Shown one piece after another: positions 56,769 to 64,000 of a stretch of DNA of 64,000 nucleotides. The stretch is from positions 1,331,501 to 1,395,500 of the forward strand of contig NZ_CP046120.1 of NCBI RefSeq assembly GCF_009707465.1, written 5' to 3'. This stretch comes from Novosphingobium sp. Gsoil 351. GTDB taxonomy: Bacteria; Pseudomonadota; Alphaproteobacteria; Sphingomonadales; Sphingomonadaceae. Position 1 is the stretch's first letter. Each line of letters starts with the position of its first letter. Below the pieces are notes generated by a model, which was not told the DNA's origin, ran no database searches, and was given only the letters and a program-made list of their open reading frames with translations. The position numbers and the translations under genes were made by a program.

Positions 56769-57977
56769 TCAAAGTCCAAGGACTGACTTGGCGATGATGT
56801 TCTTTTGGACCTCGTTCGATCCCCCGAAAATGGTCGCCGCGCGGTTGTTCAGGTAGCGGCCCATCGCCACCTGAGCGCCCTCGTCACCAATCGGCTCGGG
56901 GGCTTCGTTGCCATAGAGCGGCCGCTCCAGGGGCAGCTGCAGCGCGTCGTATCCGTAAAGCTCGAGTCGCAAGGTATCGACTTGCTGGCCCAGATTGGAG
57001 CCAAGCAGCTTGGCCAGCGAAGTCTGCGGCCCCGGCGCGCGCCCCTTGGCGAGGTCGGCGAGGATGCGCAGTTCGGTCACCTCGAGCGCCTGGGCCTCGA
57101 GCCGCGCGCGCGACAGGCGGTCGCGAAAGCGGGGATCGTGGATTAGCGCGCCGTTGACGCCCGAAGGGGCTTCCTTGGCGAGGCGCCCCACTTCGTCGAT
57201 CTGGCGCAGAAGCCGCGGCGCGTAGCACGAACCGCCACGTTCGTTCTCGAGCAGGTACTTGGCGATGGTCCAGCCCTGCCCCTCCTCGCCGACCCGGTTC
57301 TCGACCCCGGTGCGGGCATCGGTGAGGAACACCTGGTTGACCTCGTGGTCGCCCGACATCGAGACGATCGGCGCGACCTCGATCCCCGGCTGGTCCATCG
57401 GCACCAGCAGAAAGCTGATCCCCCGCTGCGGTTTCACATCGGGATCGGTGCGCACGAGCGCGAACATCCAGTTGGCGTGGTGCGCGTGGGTGGTCCAGAT
57501 TTTGGAGCCGTTGATCACGTACTCGTCGCCTTCGAGCCGCGCGCGGGTGCGCAGCGAGGCGAGGTCCGAACCGCTGCCGGGCTCGGAATAGCCCTGGCAC
57601 CAGTAATCCTCGCCGGACAAGATGCGCGGCAGGAAACTGGCCTTCTGCTCCGGCGTGCCGAACGCGCAGATCACCGGGCCGACCAGCCTGAGGCCGAGAA
57701 CCGACAGCGAGGGAGCCCCCGCGAGGCCGCACTCCTTTTCGAACAGGAAGCGCTGCGTGGGGGTCCAGCCGGTTCCGCCGTTTTCCTTGGGCCAGTGATA
57801 GGCCACCCAACCCTTGCGGTTGAGGATACGGTGCCATTCCAGTCCGATGTCGGGTTCGACGAACACCCCGGCGGTGCGCCGTGCCCCCACCCGGATGCGA
57901 TCGGGCAGGTTTTCGGCAAGGAAAGCGCGAACCTCGTCGCGAAACGCCAGGTCTTCGGGCGAAAAGTCCATGTCCAT
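56769..57977 (-). CDS. Acyl-CoA dehydrogenase family protein
   Basis: 402-aa flavoenzyme from ATG 57977 with AAGGAG upstream. Motifs: YSEPGSGSDLASLRTRA, WTTHAHHANW, and the C-terminal FGGSNEVQKNIIAKSVLGL. Desaturates an acyl-CoA at C2-C3. Paired in the same operon with a second, shorter homologue at 61048-62121, which suggests a heteromeric (alpha2beta2) enzyme like the FadE pairs of steroid degradation. Its start lies 2 bases after the ThuA gene. Confidence 0.93.
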   Translation of the reverse strand: MDMDFSPEDLAFRDEVRAFLAENLPDRIRVGARRTAGVFVEPDIGLEWHRILNRKGWVAYHWPKENGGTGWTPTQRFLFEKECGLAGAPSLSVLGLRLVGPVICAFGTPEQKASFLPRILSGEDYWCQGYSEPGSGSDLASLRTRARLEGDEYVINGSKIWTTHAHHANWMFALVRTDPDVKPQRGISFLLVPMDQPGIEVAPIVSMSGDHEVNQVFLTDARTGVENRVGEEGQGWTIAKYLLENERGGSCYAPRLLRQIDEVGRLAKEAPSGVNGALIHDPRFRDRLSRARLEAQALEVTELRILADLAKGRAPGPQTSLAKLLGSNLGQQVDTLRLELYGYDALQLPLERPLYGNEAPEPIGDEGAQVAMGRYLNNRAATIFGGSNEVQKNIIAKSVLGL

Positions 57978-57979
57978 GG

Positions 57980-58723
57980 TCAGTCTCCTTCCCGCATGGC
58001 CCAGGCAATGCCACGCCGCAGAAGTTCGTAATAGACCCCATAATTCCAGGCGCATTTTTCTGGGTTGGGATAGAAATCGACCATTCCGGGCAAGTCGTAA
58101 TGCCCGCGGCAATGGCCCAGCGCGTTGTACGAGACCATGCCCTGGCCGATCGGGCGGGTGTAGACGACCGGCACCACGGTTTCCGTCCACTGGCCGGCGG
58201 TAAAGCCAGTCGCCTCGCCGGCGAAGCGGGTCTGCATCAGGATGTCGATCTCGGCAGTGGTGTTCGACAGATAGAGCTCATCGACGACCTCGAAGTCGTC
58301 GATCCCGCGGGTCAGTTCGTGATCCCGGTTCACCACCTCGACCTTGAACGGGCCGATCGGCGGGTGCGCCTTGAACTGGGTGCCGAGGATTTCCATCACG
58401 TCGGCCCGGTCGTTCGGGGTATCGACCTGCCCGCCTTCGGTAAACACCAGGATCGAGTTGGTGCCGTGCAACGCGAGCCACTTGCCGCCGCCTTCCAGCC
58501 AGCTGCGGATTGCGGCGGTTTCCTCCGCGCTCGGCATCAGGTCGCAGGTGTAGCTGACGAGGAACCGGCAGGCGGCGATGCGGTCGGTCGCGGCATAGTC
58601 GCAGCCGACCGTGGTGCGGATCTGGGGATGCTCGGCGAGCAGCTTGAGCACTTCGAGCCGGGCGAAGTCGATGTCGTGATACTTGCCCGCGGCAACAAAA
58701 TGGGCGTCAATCCGTGCGCTCAT
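57980..58723 (-). CDS. ThuA-like (class I glutamine amidotransferase-fold) protein
   Basis: 247-aa protein with GKYHDIDFARLEVLKLL, GGKWLALHGTNS, and PVVYTRPIGQGMVSYNALGHC, the typical ThuA-like end. The fold resembles glutamine amidotransferases without the full catalytic triad. ThuA proteins occur in sugar and other catabolic operons without a settled function. A second ThuA-like gene starts the same operon at the right edge. Confidence 0.85.
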   Translation of the reverse strand: MSARIDAHFVAAGKYHDIDFARLEVLKLLAEHPQIRTTVGCDYAATDRIAACRFLVSYTCDLMPSAEETAAIRSWLEGGGKWLALHGTNSILVFTEGGQVDTPNDRADVMEILGTQFKAHPPIGPFKVEVVNRDHELTRGIDDFEVVDELYLSNTTAEIDILMQTRFAGEATGFTAGQWTETVVPVVYTRPIGQGMVSYNALGHCRGHYDLPGMVDFYPNPEKCAWNYGVYYELLRRGIAWAMREGD

Positions 58724-58727
58724 GGTC

Positions 58728-59498
58728 TCATGCTCTTATCGAACCGCCGCCATCGACCGTGAAGTCGACCCCGGTGGTGAAGCTGGCCTCGTCGCTGGCG
58801 AGGAACACGACTGCGCGGGCGACCTCGTCGGGTTCGCCGATCCGGTTCATCGGGTGCGTGGCGGCAAACGAAGTTTCGATCTCTTCGGGTGGCGCCATCC
58901 CGGAATACTTGTAGCGCTCGTACATCGGGGTCCGGATCGCGCCAGGGTGGACCAGGTTCGCGCGGATCGGAACGCCCCGCGCCGCGCAATCGAGCGCGAT
59001 CGACTTGGTCAGCGCGGCGACGCCCGCCTTCGACGCCGCATAGGAGGCGAACATTGCCCCCGGACGCATCGCGATCATCGAGCCCATATTGACGATCGCG
59101 CCCTTTTCGCCGCTGGCCTCCATCGCGGGCAGCGCCGCGCGGCAGCCGTGGAAGGTGCCATTGAGGTTGATGTCGATGGTCCGCTGCCAGCTATCGAGCG
59201 AGACTTCGATCACGTTGCCCGGCTCCGAAATGCCGGCGACGTTGCAAAGGACGTTGAGCTTGCCGAAGCGTTCGACCGTGGCGGCAACCGCCCGGTCCCA
59301 CTGCGCCAGATCGCGCACATCGAGTTCGATCGCGGCGGCGCGATCGCCAAGCTTGGCGGCGTGCCCTTTGGCCTTGTCCGCCTGGATGTCGCCCAGCATC
59401 ACGCTTCCGCCCTCGGCAACGATGAGCTCGCCGATCGCCGCGCCCAATCCTTCGGCGCCCCCGGAGATCAACGCGACCTTGCCGTCCATTCGCCCCAT
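58728..59498 (-). CDS. SDR family NAD(P)-dependent oxidoreductase
   Basis: 256-aa classical SDR: SGGAEGLGAAIG, acidic MLGDIQAD (NAD), NVAGISE, catalytic serine in NMGSMIAMRP, and YAASK. The tail TTGVDFTVDGGGSIRA is standard. It lies 6 bases after the thiolase and 4 before ThuA. As the hydroxyacyl/alcohol dehydrogenase of this operon it could oxidise a beta-hydroxy group before thiolysis. Confidence 0.92.
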   Translation of the reverse strand: MGRMDGKVALISGGAEGLGAAIGELIVAEGGSVMLGDIQADKAKGHAAKLGDRAAAIELDVRDLAQWDRAVAATVERFGKLNVLCNVAGISEPGNVIEVSLDSWQRTIDINLNGTFHGCRAALPAMEASGEKGAIVNMGSMIAMRPGAMFASYAASKAGVAALTKSIALDCAARGVPIRANLVHPGAIRTPMYERYKYSGMAPPEEIETSFAATHPMNRIGEPDEVARAVVFLASDEASFTTGVDFTVDGGGSIRA

Positions 59499-59504
59499 TG
59501 CCCG

Positions 59505-60650
59505 CTACCTCTGAAGTATCGCGACGCCCGATAGCCCGGGAGCACCATAGACGTGGCTGTACGCGGTCTTGGGCGAGTTCGGCACCTGGCGGGCGCCTCC
59601 ACGCCCGCGCAATTGCTGCACGTTCTCATAAACCTGGCGCAGCCCGGAGGCGCCGATCGGCTCGCCGCAGGCCAGGCAGCCGCCGTCGGTGTTGACCGGC
59701 AGCTTGCCATTGGGTTTCGTCCAGCCGTCGGCCAGCCACTGTTCCTGGTCGCCGTCCTTGCAGAAGCCGTTCTCGGCCATGTGCATGATCTCGGCCCCGC
59801 TCTCGGTATCCTGGAGCTGGGCGACGTCGATGTCCTCAGGGCCCATTCCGGCGATTTCGAAGGCCTTTTTCGAGGCCAGTACGGTCGGTTTGCCGCCGTC
59901 CTTGACGCTGATCGCGGGCTGGAACACCTCGAAGCTGTCCGGCGGGCGGGTCTTGACCGCCACCGCGCCGATGCGGACGCCGTCGCTGCCAAGCTCGCGC
60001 ATCTTCTTTTCGCTCGCCAGGATCAGCGCGACTCCGCCCTCGGCGGGCGAGCAGAACATGAACTTGGTCAGCGGATCGTTGATCATCGGCGCGTTGAGGA
60101 TCGTGTCGAGATCGACCTCGCTGCGGCGCCAGGCGTGATCGGTCTTCGCGCCGTTGGCGAAGGCCTTCTCGGCCACCAGCCCGAGCGTGCGCTTGGTGAT
60201 CCCGTGAAGCTGCATGTAGCGCTGGATCTTGAGCGCGAAGAACTGTGTCGTCAGCATCATCCCGGTCTGCCCGTACCATTCGGGCAGGCCATAGGCGGCG
60301 GGCGTGGCGTTGAACGCGCCGCGCGGATGCTTGTCGAACCCGACCGCCAGCGCCAGATCGAACGCGCCCGAGGCCACTGCCCACTGCGCCGATGCCAGCG
60401 CGCTGCCGCCAGTGGCGCAACCGTTGTTGACGTTGATGAACGGCAGCCCCGTCAGGCCGAGCTCGTTGACCATAACGTCGGCCGAGCCGGATGCGGCCGA
60501 ACCGCCATAGGCGCACTCGAGATCGGCCCATTCGAGCCCGGCGTCGGCAAGCGCCTGGCGCACCGCGAACACGCCCTGTTCGCGCCCCGAACGGCTGTCG
60601 GTCCTGCCGAACGGGTGGATTCCCGCACCGATGATGTAAACCGGGTTCAT
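59505..60650 (-). CDS. Lipid-transfer-type thiolase
   Basis: 381-aa thiolase. The nucleophile region is NVNNGCATGGSALASAQWA, and the C-terminal signature is NTDGGCLACGEPIGASGLRQ, of the SCP-x/lipid-transfer subgroup. It overlaps the DUF35 gene by four bases, the same pairing as at 2458-4012. Likely acts on a bulky beta-ketoacyl-CoA or in retro-aldol cleavage. GGAGAAG precedes its start. Confidence 0.9.
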   Translation of the reverse strand: MNPVYIIGAGIHPFGRTDSRSGREQGVFAVRQALADAGLEWADLECAYGGSAASGSADVMVNELGLTGLPFINVNNGCATGGSALASAQWAVASGAFDLALAVGFDKHPRGAFNATPAAYGLPEWYGQTGMMLTTQFFALKIQRYMQLHGITKRTLGLVAEKAFANGAKTDHAWRRSEVDLDTILNAPMINDPLTKFMFCSPAEGGVALILASEKKMRELGSDGVRIGAVAVKTRPPDSFEVFQPAISVKDGGKPTVLASKKAFEIAGMGPEDIDVAQLQDTESGAEIMHMAENGFCKDGDQEQWLADGWTKPNGKLPVNTDGGCLACGEPIGASGLRQVYENVQQLRGRGGARQVPNSPKTAYSHVYGAPGLSGVAILQR

Positions 60651-61051
60651 GCGGTCTTCTCCGGCCGGAAGGCGAACGTGGCGCGGGTCGCGTCGAAGGG
60701 CGTGAGGGTGAATTCCATCGGCATTCCGAGCTTGAGCTCGCCCAGCTCGGCATCGACGATGTAGCTCTCGACGATCACCTCGCCGGGCAGTTCGACATAA
60801 CCGATCAGATAGGGCTTGAAGTCATGCGGACCCGTGCTCGGACCCTCATAGGGCGATTTCGGGCGGAAGTCCTGCCGGGTCCACGACCACAGCTTGCCGT
60901 GGCGCGACAGCGGATGGGGTTCGATCCCGTTGGCGGCATCGCCGTTCGGCATCGGAAACACGATCTCGCCCGTCGGCAGCTTGCCGCCGATGAGCCGGGG
61001 TTCGGCTTCCTCGGTCCACAAGTCAGGGGCGATGGGGGCCAGCGCGGTCAT
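60647..61051 (-). CDS. DUF35 OB-fold protein lacking the zinc-ribbon cysteines
   Basis: 134-aa partner of the thiolase. The ribbon region reads LIGGKLPTGEIVFPMP with no cysteine, in place of two CxxC pairs. The OB-fold part is recognisable (WSWTRQDFRPKSPY, PYLIGYVELPGEVIVESYI). GGAGG lies before the ATG. Four-base overlaps with the acyl-CoA dehydrogenase and thiolase genes indicate strict coupling. Confidence 0.85.
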   Translation of the reverse strand: MTALAPIAPDLWTEEAEPRLIGGKLPTGEIVFPMPNGDAANGIEPHPLSRHGKLWSWTRQDFRPKSPYEGPSTGPHDFKPYLIGYVELPGEVIVESYIVDAELGELKLGMPMEFTLTPFDATRATFAFRPEKTA

Positions 61052-62121
61052 GCCGCCTCCGCGTATTCGGTCAGCACAGTATCCTCATCGCCGAACAGCC
61101 GGTTCAGCAGCAGCACTCGTTTGAGCGCATGGCCGATCGCAAGCTCGTCGGTCACGCCCATCCCGCCGTGCATCTGCACCGCCTCGCGCGCGATACGGTC
61201 GGCCTGCGCGCCGACATAGGCCTTGGCCCCCGCCGCCGCGCGCGGCCAGTCCGCGCCGCCCGCCTGAAGGGCGACGCGATAGACCATCGAACGCCCCTGC
61301 TCGAGCGCGGCATAGCACTCGACCAGCCGGTGCTGGAGCGCCTGGAACGAGCCGATGGCCACCCCGAACTGCTCGCGCGTTTTCACATAGGCGATCGTGT
61401 CGTCGAACAACCGCTGGGCCAACCCGAGCATTTCCGCCGCGGCCAGCAGCCGGACCAGCGCCACCACGCCGGTCAGCGCCACCGGGTCGATGGCAAGGTC
61501 TGCATCGCTGGCTAACGGCACCCGGTTGAAGCGCAGCTCGCTCGCGATGCTCCCGTCGACCAGGCGATAGCGATGGTGAACGATACCCGCGCTGTCGGCG
61601 GGGACGGTAACGATGGTCGGCACGCCTTTGCGGTCGGCCAGGACCAGCAATTGCCCGGCCAGCGGCGCACCGGAGACGAAGGTCTTTTCGCCGCGCAATT
61701 CGTCGCCGCCGCCCGCTGGCTCGATCACGACAGCACGCGGCGCGAGCGAGAACCGGCGCGCGCGCTCGGCAAAGGCGAATGCGAAGAACGTGTCGCCCGA
61801 TACGGCGCTCTCCACCAGGTCCTCGCGCCCCGCGGCCGCCAGCAGGAGAGCGGGCAGAACGCCGTTTTCGAGCCAGGGATCCGGCGCAATGCCATGGCCC
61901 AACGTTTCGGCGACGAGCGCCAGATCGATCGGCGATCCGCCCATCCCTCCGGCGCTCTCGGGCACCGCGAGCGCCAGCAGACCGAGCCCGGCCAGCTCGC
62001 GCCAGCGATCCAGCGAGTAGCCCCCCTCGGCGGAGCGTAACCCACGCCGATCCGCGTTCGCCGCGAACCGGCGCACGCTGTCGCGAATCTGCTCCTGCTC
62101 GGCGGAGAGATCGAAATTCAT
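61048..62121 (-). CDS. Acyl-CoA dehydrogenase family protein
   Basis: 357-aa flavoprotein from ATG 62121 (MNFDLSAEQEQIRDSVRRF). C-terminal half has REQFGVAIGSFQALQHRL and QMHGGMGVTDELAIGHALKR. Shorter than the partner at 56769-57977, with a divergent FAD-binding middle, as in beta subunits of heteromeric acyl-CoA dehydrogenases. The longer apparent frame running upstream to 63897 crosses the broken P450 gene and is not one protein. Confidence 0.92.
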   Translation of the reverse strand: MNFDLSAEQEQIRDSVRRFAANADRRGLRSAEGGYSLDRWRELAGLGLLALAVPESAGGMGGSPIDLALVAETLGHGIAPDPWLENGVLPALLLAAAGREDLVESAVSGDTFFAFAFAERARRFSLAPRAVVIEPAGGGDELRGEKTFVSGAPLAGQLLVLADRKGVPTIVTVPADSAGIVHHRYRLVDGSIASELRFNRVPLASDADLAIDPVALTGVVALVRLLAAAEMLGLAQRLFDDTIAYVKTREQFGVAIGSFQALQHRLVECYAALEQGRSMVYRVALQAGGADWPRAAAGAKAYVGAQADRIAREAVQMHGGMGVTDELAIGHALKRVLLLNRLFGDEDTVLTEYAEAA

Positions 62122-63354
62122 GCCGCGCGCTTGAAGCGGATCGGCAGGTTGACGACCCCGCGCAGAAGCACGTTGGGGAATACCGTAACCTGATTGTCGT
62201 CCGCTACCTCGAAATCGGTCAGCCGTTCGAGTAGCTCGTCGAACGCGACGAACATTTCCTTGCGGCTGAGCATGTTGCCAACGCACATGTGCGGACCCTT
62301 GCCGAACGCCAGGTGGCTGCGCGCATTCTGCCGGGTGACGTCGAATTTGTCGGGATTCTCGTACTTCGCGGGATCGCGGTTGGCCGCGGCATAGCGCAGC
62401 TGGAGCAGCGAACCCTTGGCCAGCGCCACGCCCCCCCAGTTCGGTGTCGTTGGTGACGATCCGCCACATCCCCGCGGTCGGCGTCTCGTACCGCAGCGAT
62501 TCCTCGACCAGGTTCTGGATCAGCTTGGGATCGCGCCCGCCGGCGGCCGCCTTGGCCAGCGCCATCTGATCGGGATTGCGGATGAGCTGGAGCAGCCCGC
62601 CCGCCAGCGTCGAGGTCGTCGTCTCGTTACCCGCGACCATGAACTGCTGCATGATCGACATGATCTCGGGATCGGTCAGCGGGGTTTCCCCCTCGACCCG
62701 CGCCTCGACCAGATCGGTGAGCAGATCGTCGCCGCCGTTGGCGCGGCGATCGTCGATCTTGGCCTTCATGTAGCGCTGATAGTCGACGAACAGGCGCGCG
62801 CATTCGAGCTGGCGCTCGCGCCCGATCATCTGGCTGAAGCGGTCGACCGCGGCGTCCGACCATTCCTTGACCTGGGTCGGATCGTTGTCGAGCCCGATCT
62901 GCTGGGCGATCATCGCCACCGGCAGCGGAACCGCGAAAGCCTTGACGAATTCGCACTCGCCTGCGCCCGCCATCGCCTCGATCAGCTCGATCGACTTGAC
63001 CCGCATGTCCTGCTCGATCGCGTTGACCCGCGGCGCCGAGAACGCGAGGTTGACCAGTTTGCGGTTGCGCGTGTGGACCGGAGCGTCGGCGGTCAGCAGC
63101 GTCGGCGGATTGTCCCATCCGGTCGCCAGGATCGCGTCGATCTCGGGATCGGCGGCGCCCATCATCGCGCCGAAGTCGTTGGAGAAGTCCTGCGGCCGCC
63201 CGGTCGCTTCGGAGCACAGGTCGTAGCTGTAGACGACGTGCGCGTTCATCTCGGGGATGTGTTCGATTGTCGTCCCCGCCGCGTGGGCTTCGCGATAGAA
63301 GTCGAAAGGATCGACCAGTGTCGCGGGGGAAAACAGGCTGACGTGCTCGTTCAT
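62118..63354 (-). pseudogene. Cytochrome P450, frameshifted
   Basis: P450 of about 411 aa from ATG 63354. The I-helix AGNETTTSTL, K-helix ESLRYETP and the heme-binding FGKGPHMCVGNML are all present, but the frame breaks at a run of seven C (62431-62437; G on the coding strand) between TELGG and VALAKGS. Removing one base restores 412 continuous codons including the stop. The enzyme would hydroxylate a pathway substrate using ferredoxin-supplied electrons; no ferredoxin is encoded nearby. Overlaps the acyl-CoA dehydrogenase by ATGA. Break probably a base-calling insertion. Confidence 0.88.
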
Positions 63355-63422
63355 GCGTGGAAGTCCGATCTTGCAGAATCGTCTTAGGCCGAGCGAGCCG
63401 GGGGTTGCGATGGTTGAATTTG

Positions 63423-64000
63423 CTAGGTCGGCGGCGACGCGACGAAATCGAGCGCATTGGCGAGCAGCCTGCGCACATGCGGATTGGCGTAGGTCGCCGG
63501 GCCATCGCCGAACTGGAGATACACCAGCCGCGCATTGAGCGCCGGCTTGGCCCAGGCGACGCAGTCGTTGCCGTCCGGATGCTCCCATCCCGCATTCGAA
63601 AACATCCGCCCTTCGACCGCCGCGGCGGCGGAAAAGAAATTGTCCCGCACGAAATCGTGCCGGGCGCGGATCAACGGAACGATGTCGTCGCCGAAGACGG
63701 GCGCGAGATAGAGCTCGTCGGTCACCGGGAATTCGCTCGGCAGACCGCGCGTGACCGGGTGATCGACGATTACCTGCGCGGTGTAGCTCACATCGTGGCG
63801 GTAACCCGAGTCCGGCTGTGCCCGCCCACGCACCTCGCCCTGCTGATAGAGGAACCTGCCGCCGACAAGCTCGGCCCATTCGGGCCACAGCGCCCACCCT
63901 GCCAGCGCATGGTGCATCGCCACCGCGCCGCGCCCGGCGGCGAAACGGGCCATAAGCGCGCGGCGGAATGCCTCGCTCGGGGGGCTAGAAATCACCTTGC
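63423..64000 (-). CDS. ThuA-like protein, partial at window edge
   Basis: At least 190 residues of a ThuA-like protein, open to the right end of the window (typical length ~240). Motifs include RGAVAMHHALAGW, VTRGLPSEFPVTDELYL and the C-terminal LVYLQFGDGPATYANPHVRRLL. It is a divergent relative of the protein at 57980-58723. It lies 68 bases upstream of the P450 gene on the same strand. Confidence 0.8.
   Translation of the reverse strand, partial: KVISSPPSEAFRRALMARFAAGRGAVAMHHALAGWALWPEWAELVGGRFLYQQGEVRGRAQPDSGYRHDVSYTAQVIVDHPVTRGLPSEFPVTDELYLAPVFGDDIVPLIRARHDFVRDNFFSAAAAVEGRMFSNAGWEHPDGNDCVAWAKPALNARLVYLQFGDGPATYANPHVRRLLANALDFVASPPT

Noticed and set aside
61048..63897. A single 949-codon frame on the minus strand
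   Set aside because: It joins an antisense-like stretch, the 5' part of a frameshifted P450, out-of-frame P450 sequence and an acyl-CoA dehydrogenase; it is not one protein.

Overview
The window looks like chromosomal DNA of a GC-rich alphaproteobacterium, most likely a sphingomonad (Novosphingobium/Sphingobium-like). Pointers are a large TonB-dependent receptor next to Rieske oxygenases, a MucR-type regulator, the DUF3489-DUF2924-serine recombinase cassette, a bacterial transglutaminase-like cysteine peptidase, and a dense set of SDR, thiolase, acyl-CoA dehydrogenase and P450 genes. The genus is inferred from gene content only.

Layout. (1) 1-8256 is a partly decayed catabolic region: a frameshifted patatin phospholipase, SDR remnants (one with two tandem stop codons), an intact SDR, a DUF35 protein with a frameshifted lipid-transfer-type thiolase, then a minus-strand operon of CoA-transferase, aldehyde dehydrogenase and amidohydrolase. 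(2) About 8.4-27.0 kb is an accessory island: a 1325-aa Mrr-like nuclease/TPR/GreA-B-C/PIN conflict protein, a complete His-Xaa-Ser (Hxs) radical-SAM peptide-modification operon (hxsD-B-C-A), a 612-aa protein of unknown family, an ABC-three-component conflict system, a MucR protein with a histone-H1-like tail, and a serine recombinase cassette that ends close to tRNA-Ser(GGA). (3) 27.2-40.7 kb is housekeeping: purA, an L,D-transpeptidase, radC, uvrA, tRNA-Val(TAC), a retropepsin-like protease and small secreted or regulatory proteins. One winged-helix gene here is broken by several frameshifts. (4) 40.7-64.0 kb is a catabolic supercluster: TonB receptor, two Rieske oxygenase alpha subunits, five SDR-type enzymes plus an NmrA-like protein, MFS transporter, GST, E1 alpha/beta with a stand-alone lipoyl protein, two VOC proteins, a LuxR-type regulator, two acyl-CoA dehydrogenases, thiolase with DUF35 partner, P450 and two ThuA-like proteins.

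The catabolic genes fit a route that imports a hydrophobic substrate, oxygenates it (Rieske enzymes, P450), oxidises alcohols (SDRs), and shortens a CoA-activated side chain (CoA-transferase, acyl-CoA dehydrogenases, DUF35-thiolase pairs). The substrate cannot be read from sequence. The most distinctive content is the island, which holds an uncharacterised Hxs modification operon beside two predicted conflict systems.

Caution: all three C/G runs of seven or more found inside recognisable genes (patatin, ABC-3C ATPase, P450) coincide exactly with a reading-frame break, and the thiolase breaks at a G5 run. Base-calling indels are the simplest explanation, so these genes may be intact in the organism. 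The tandem stops at 2008-2013 and the multiply shifted gene at 29.3-30.3 kb are not explained this way.
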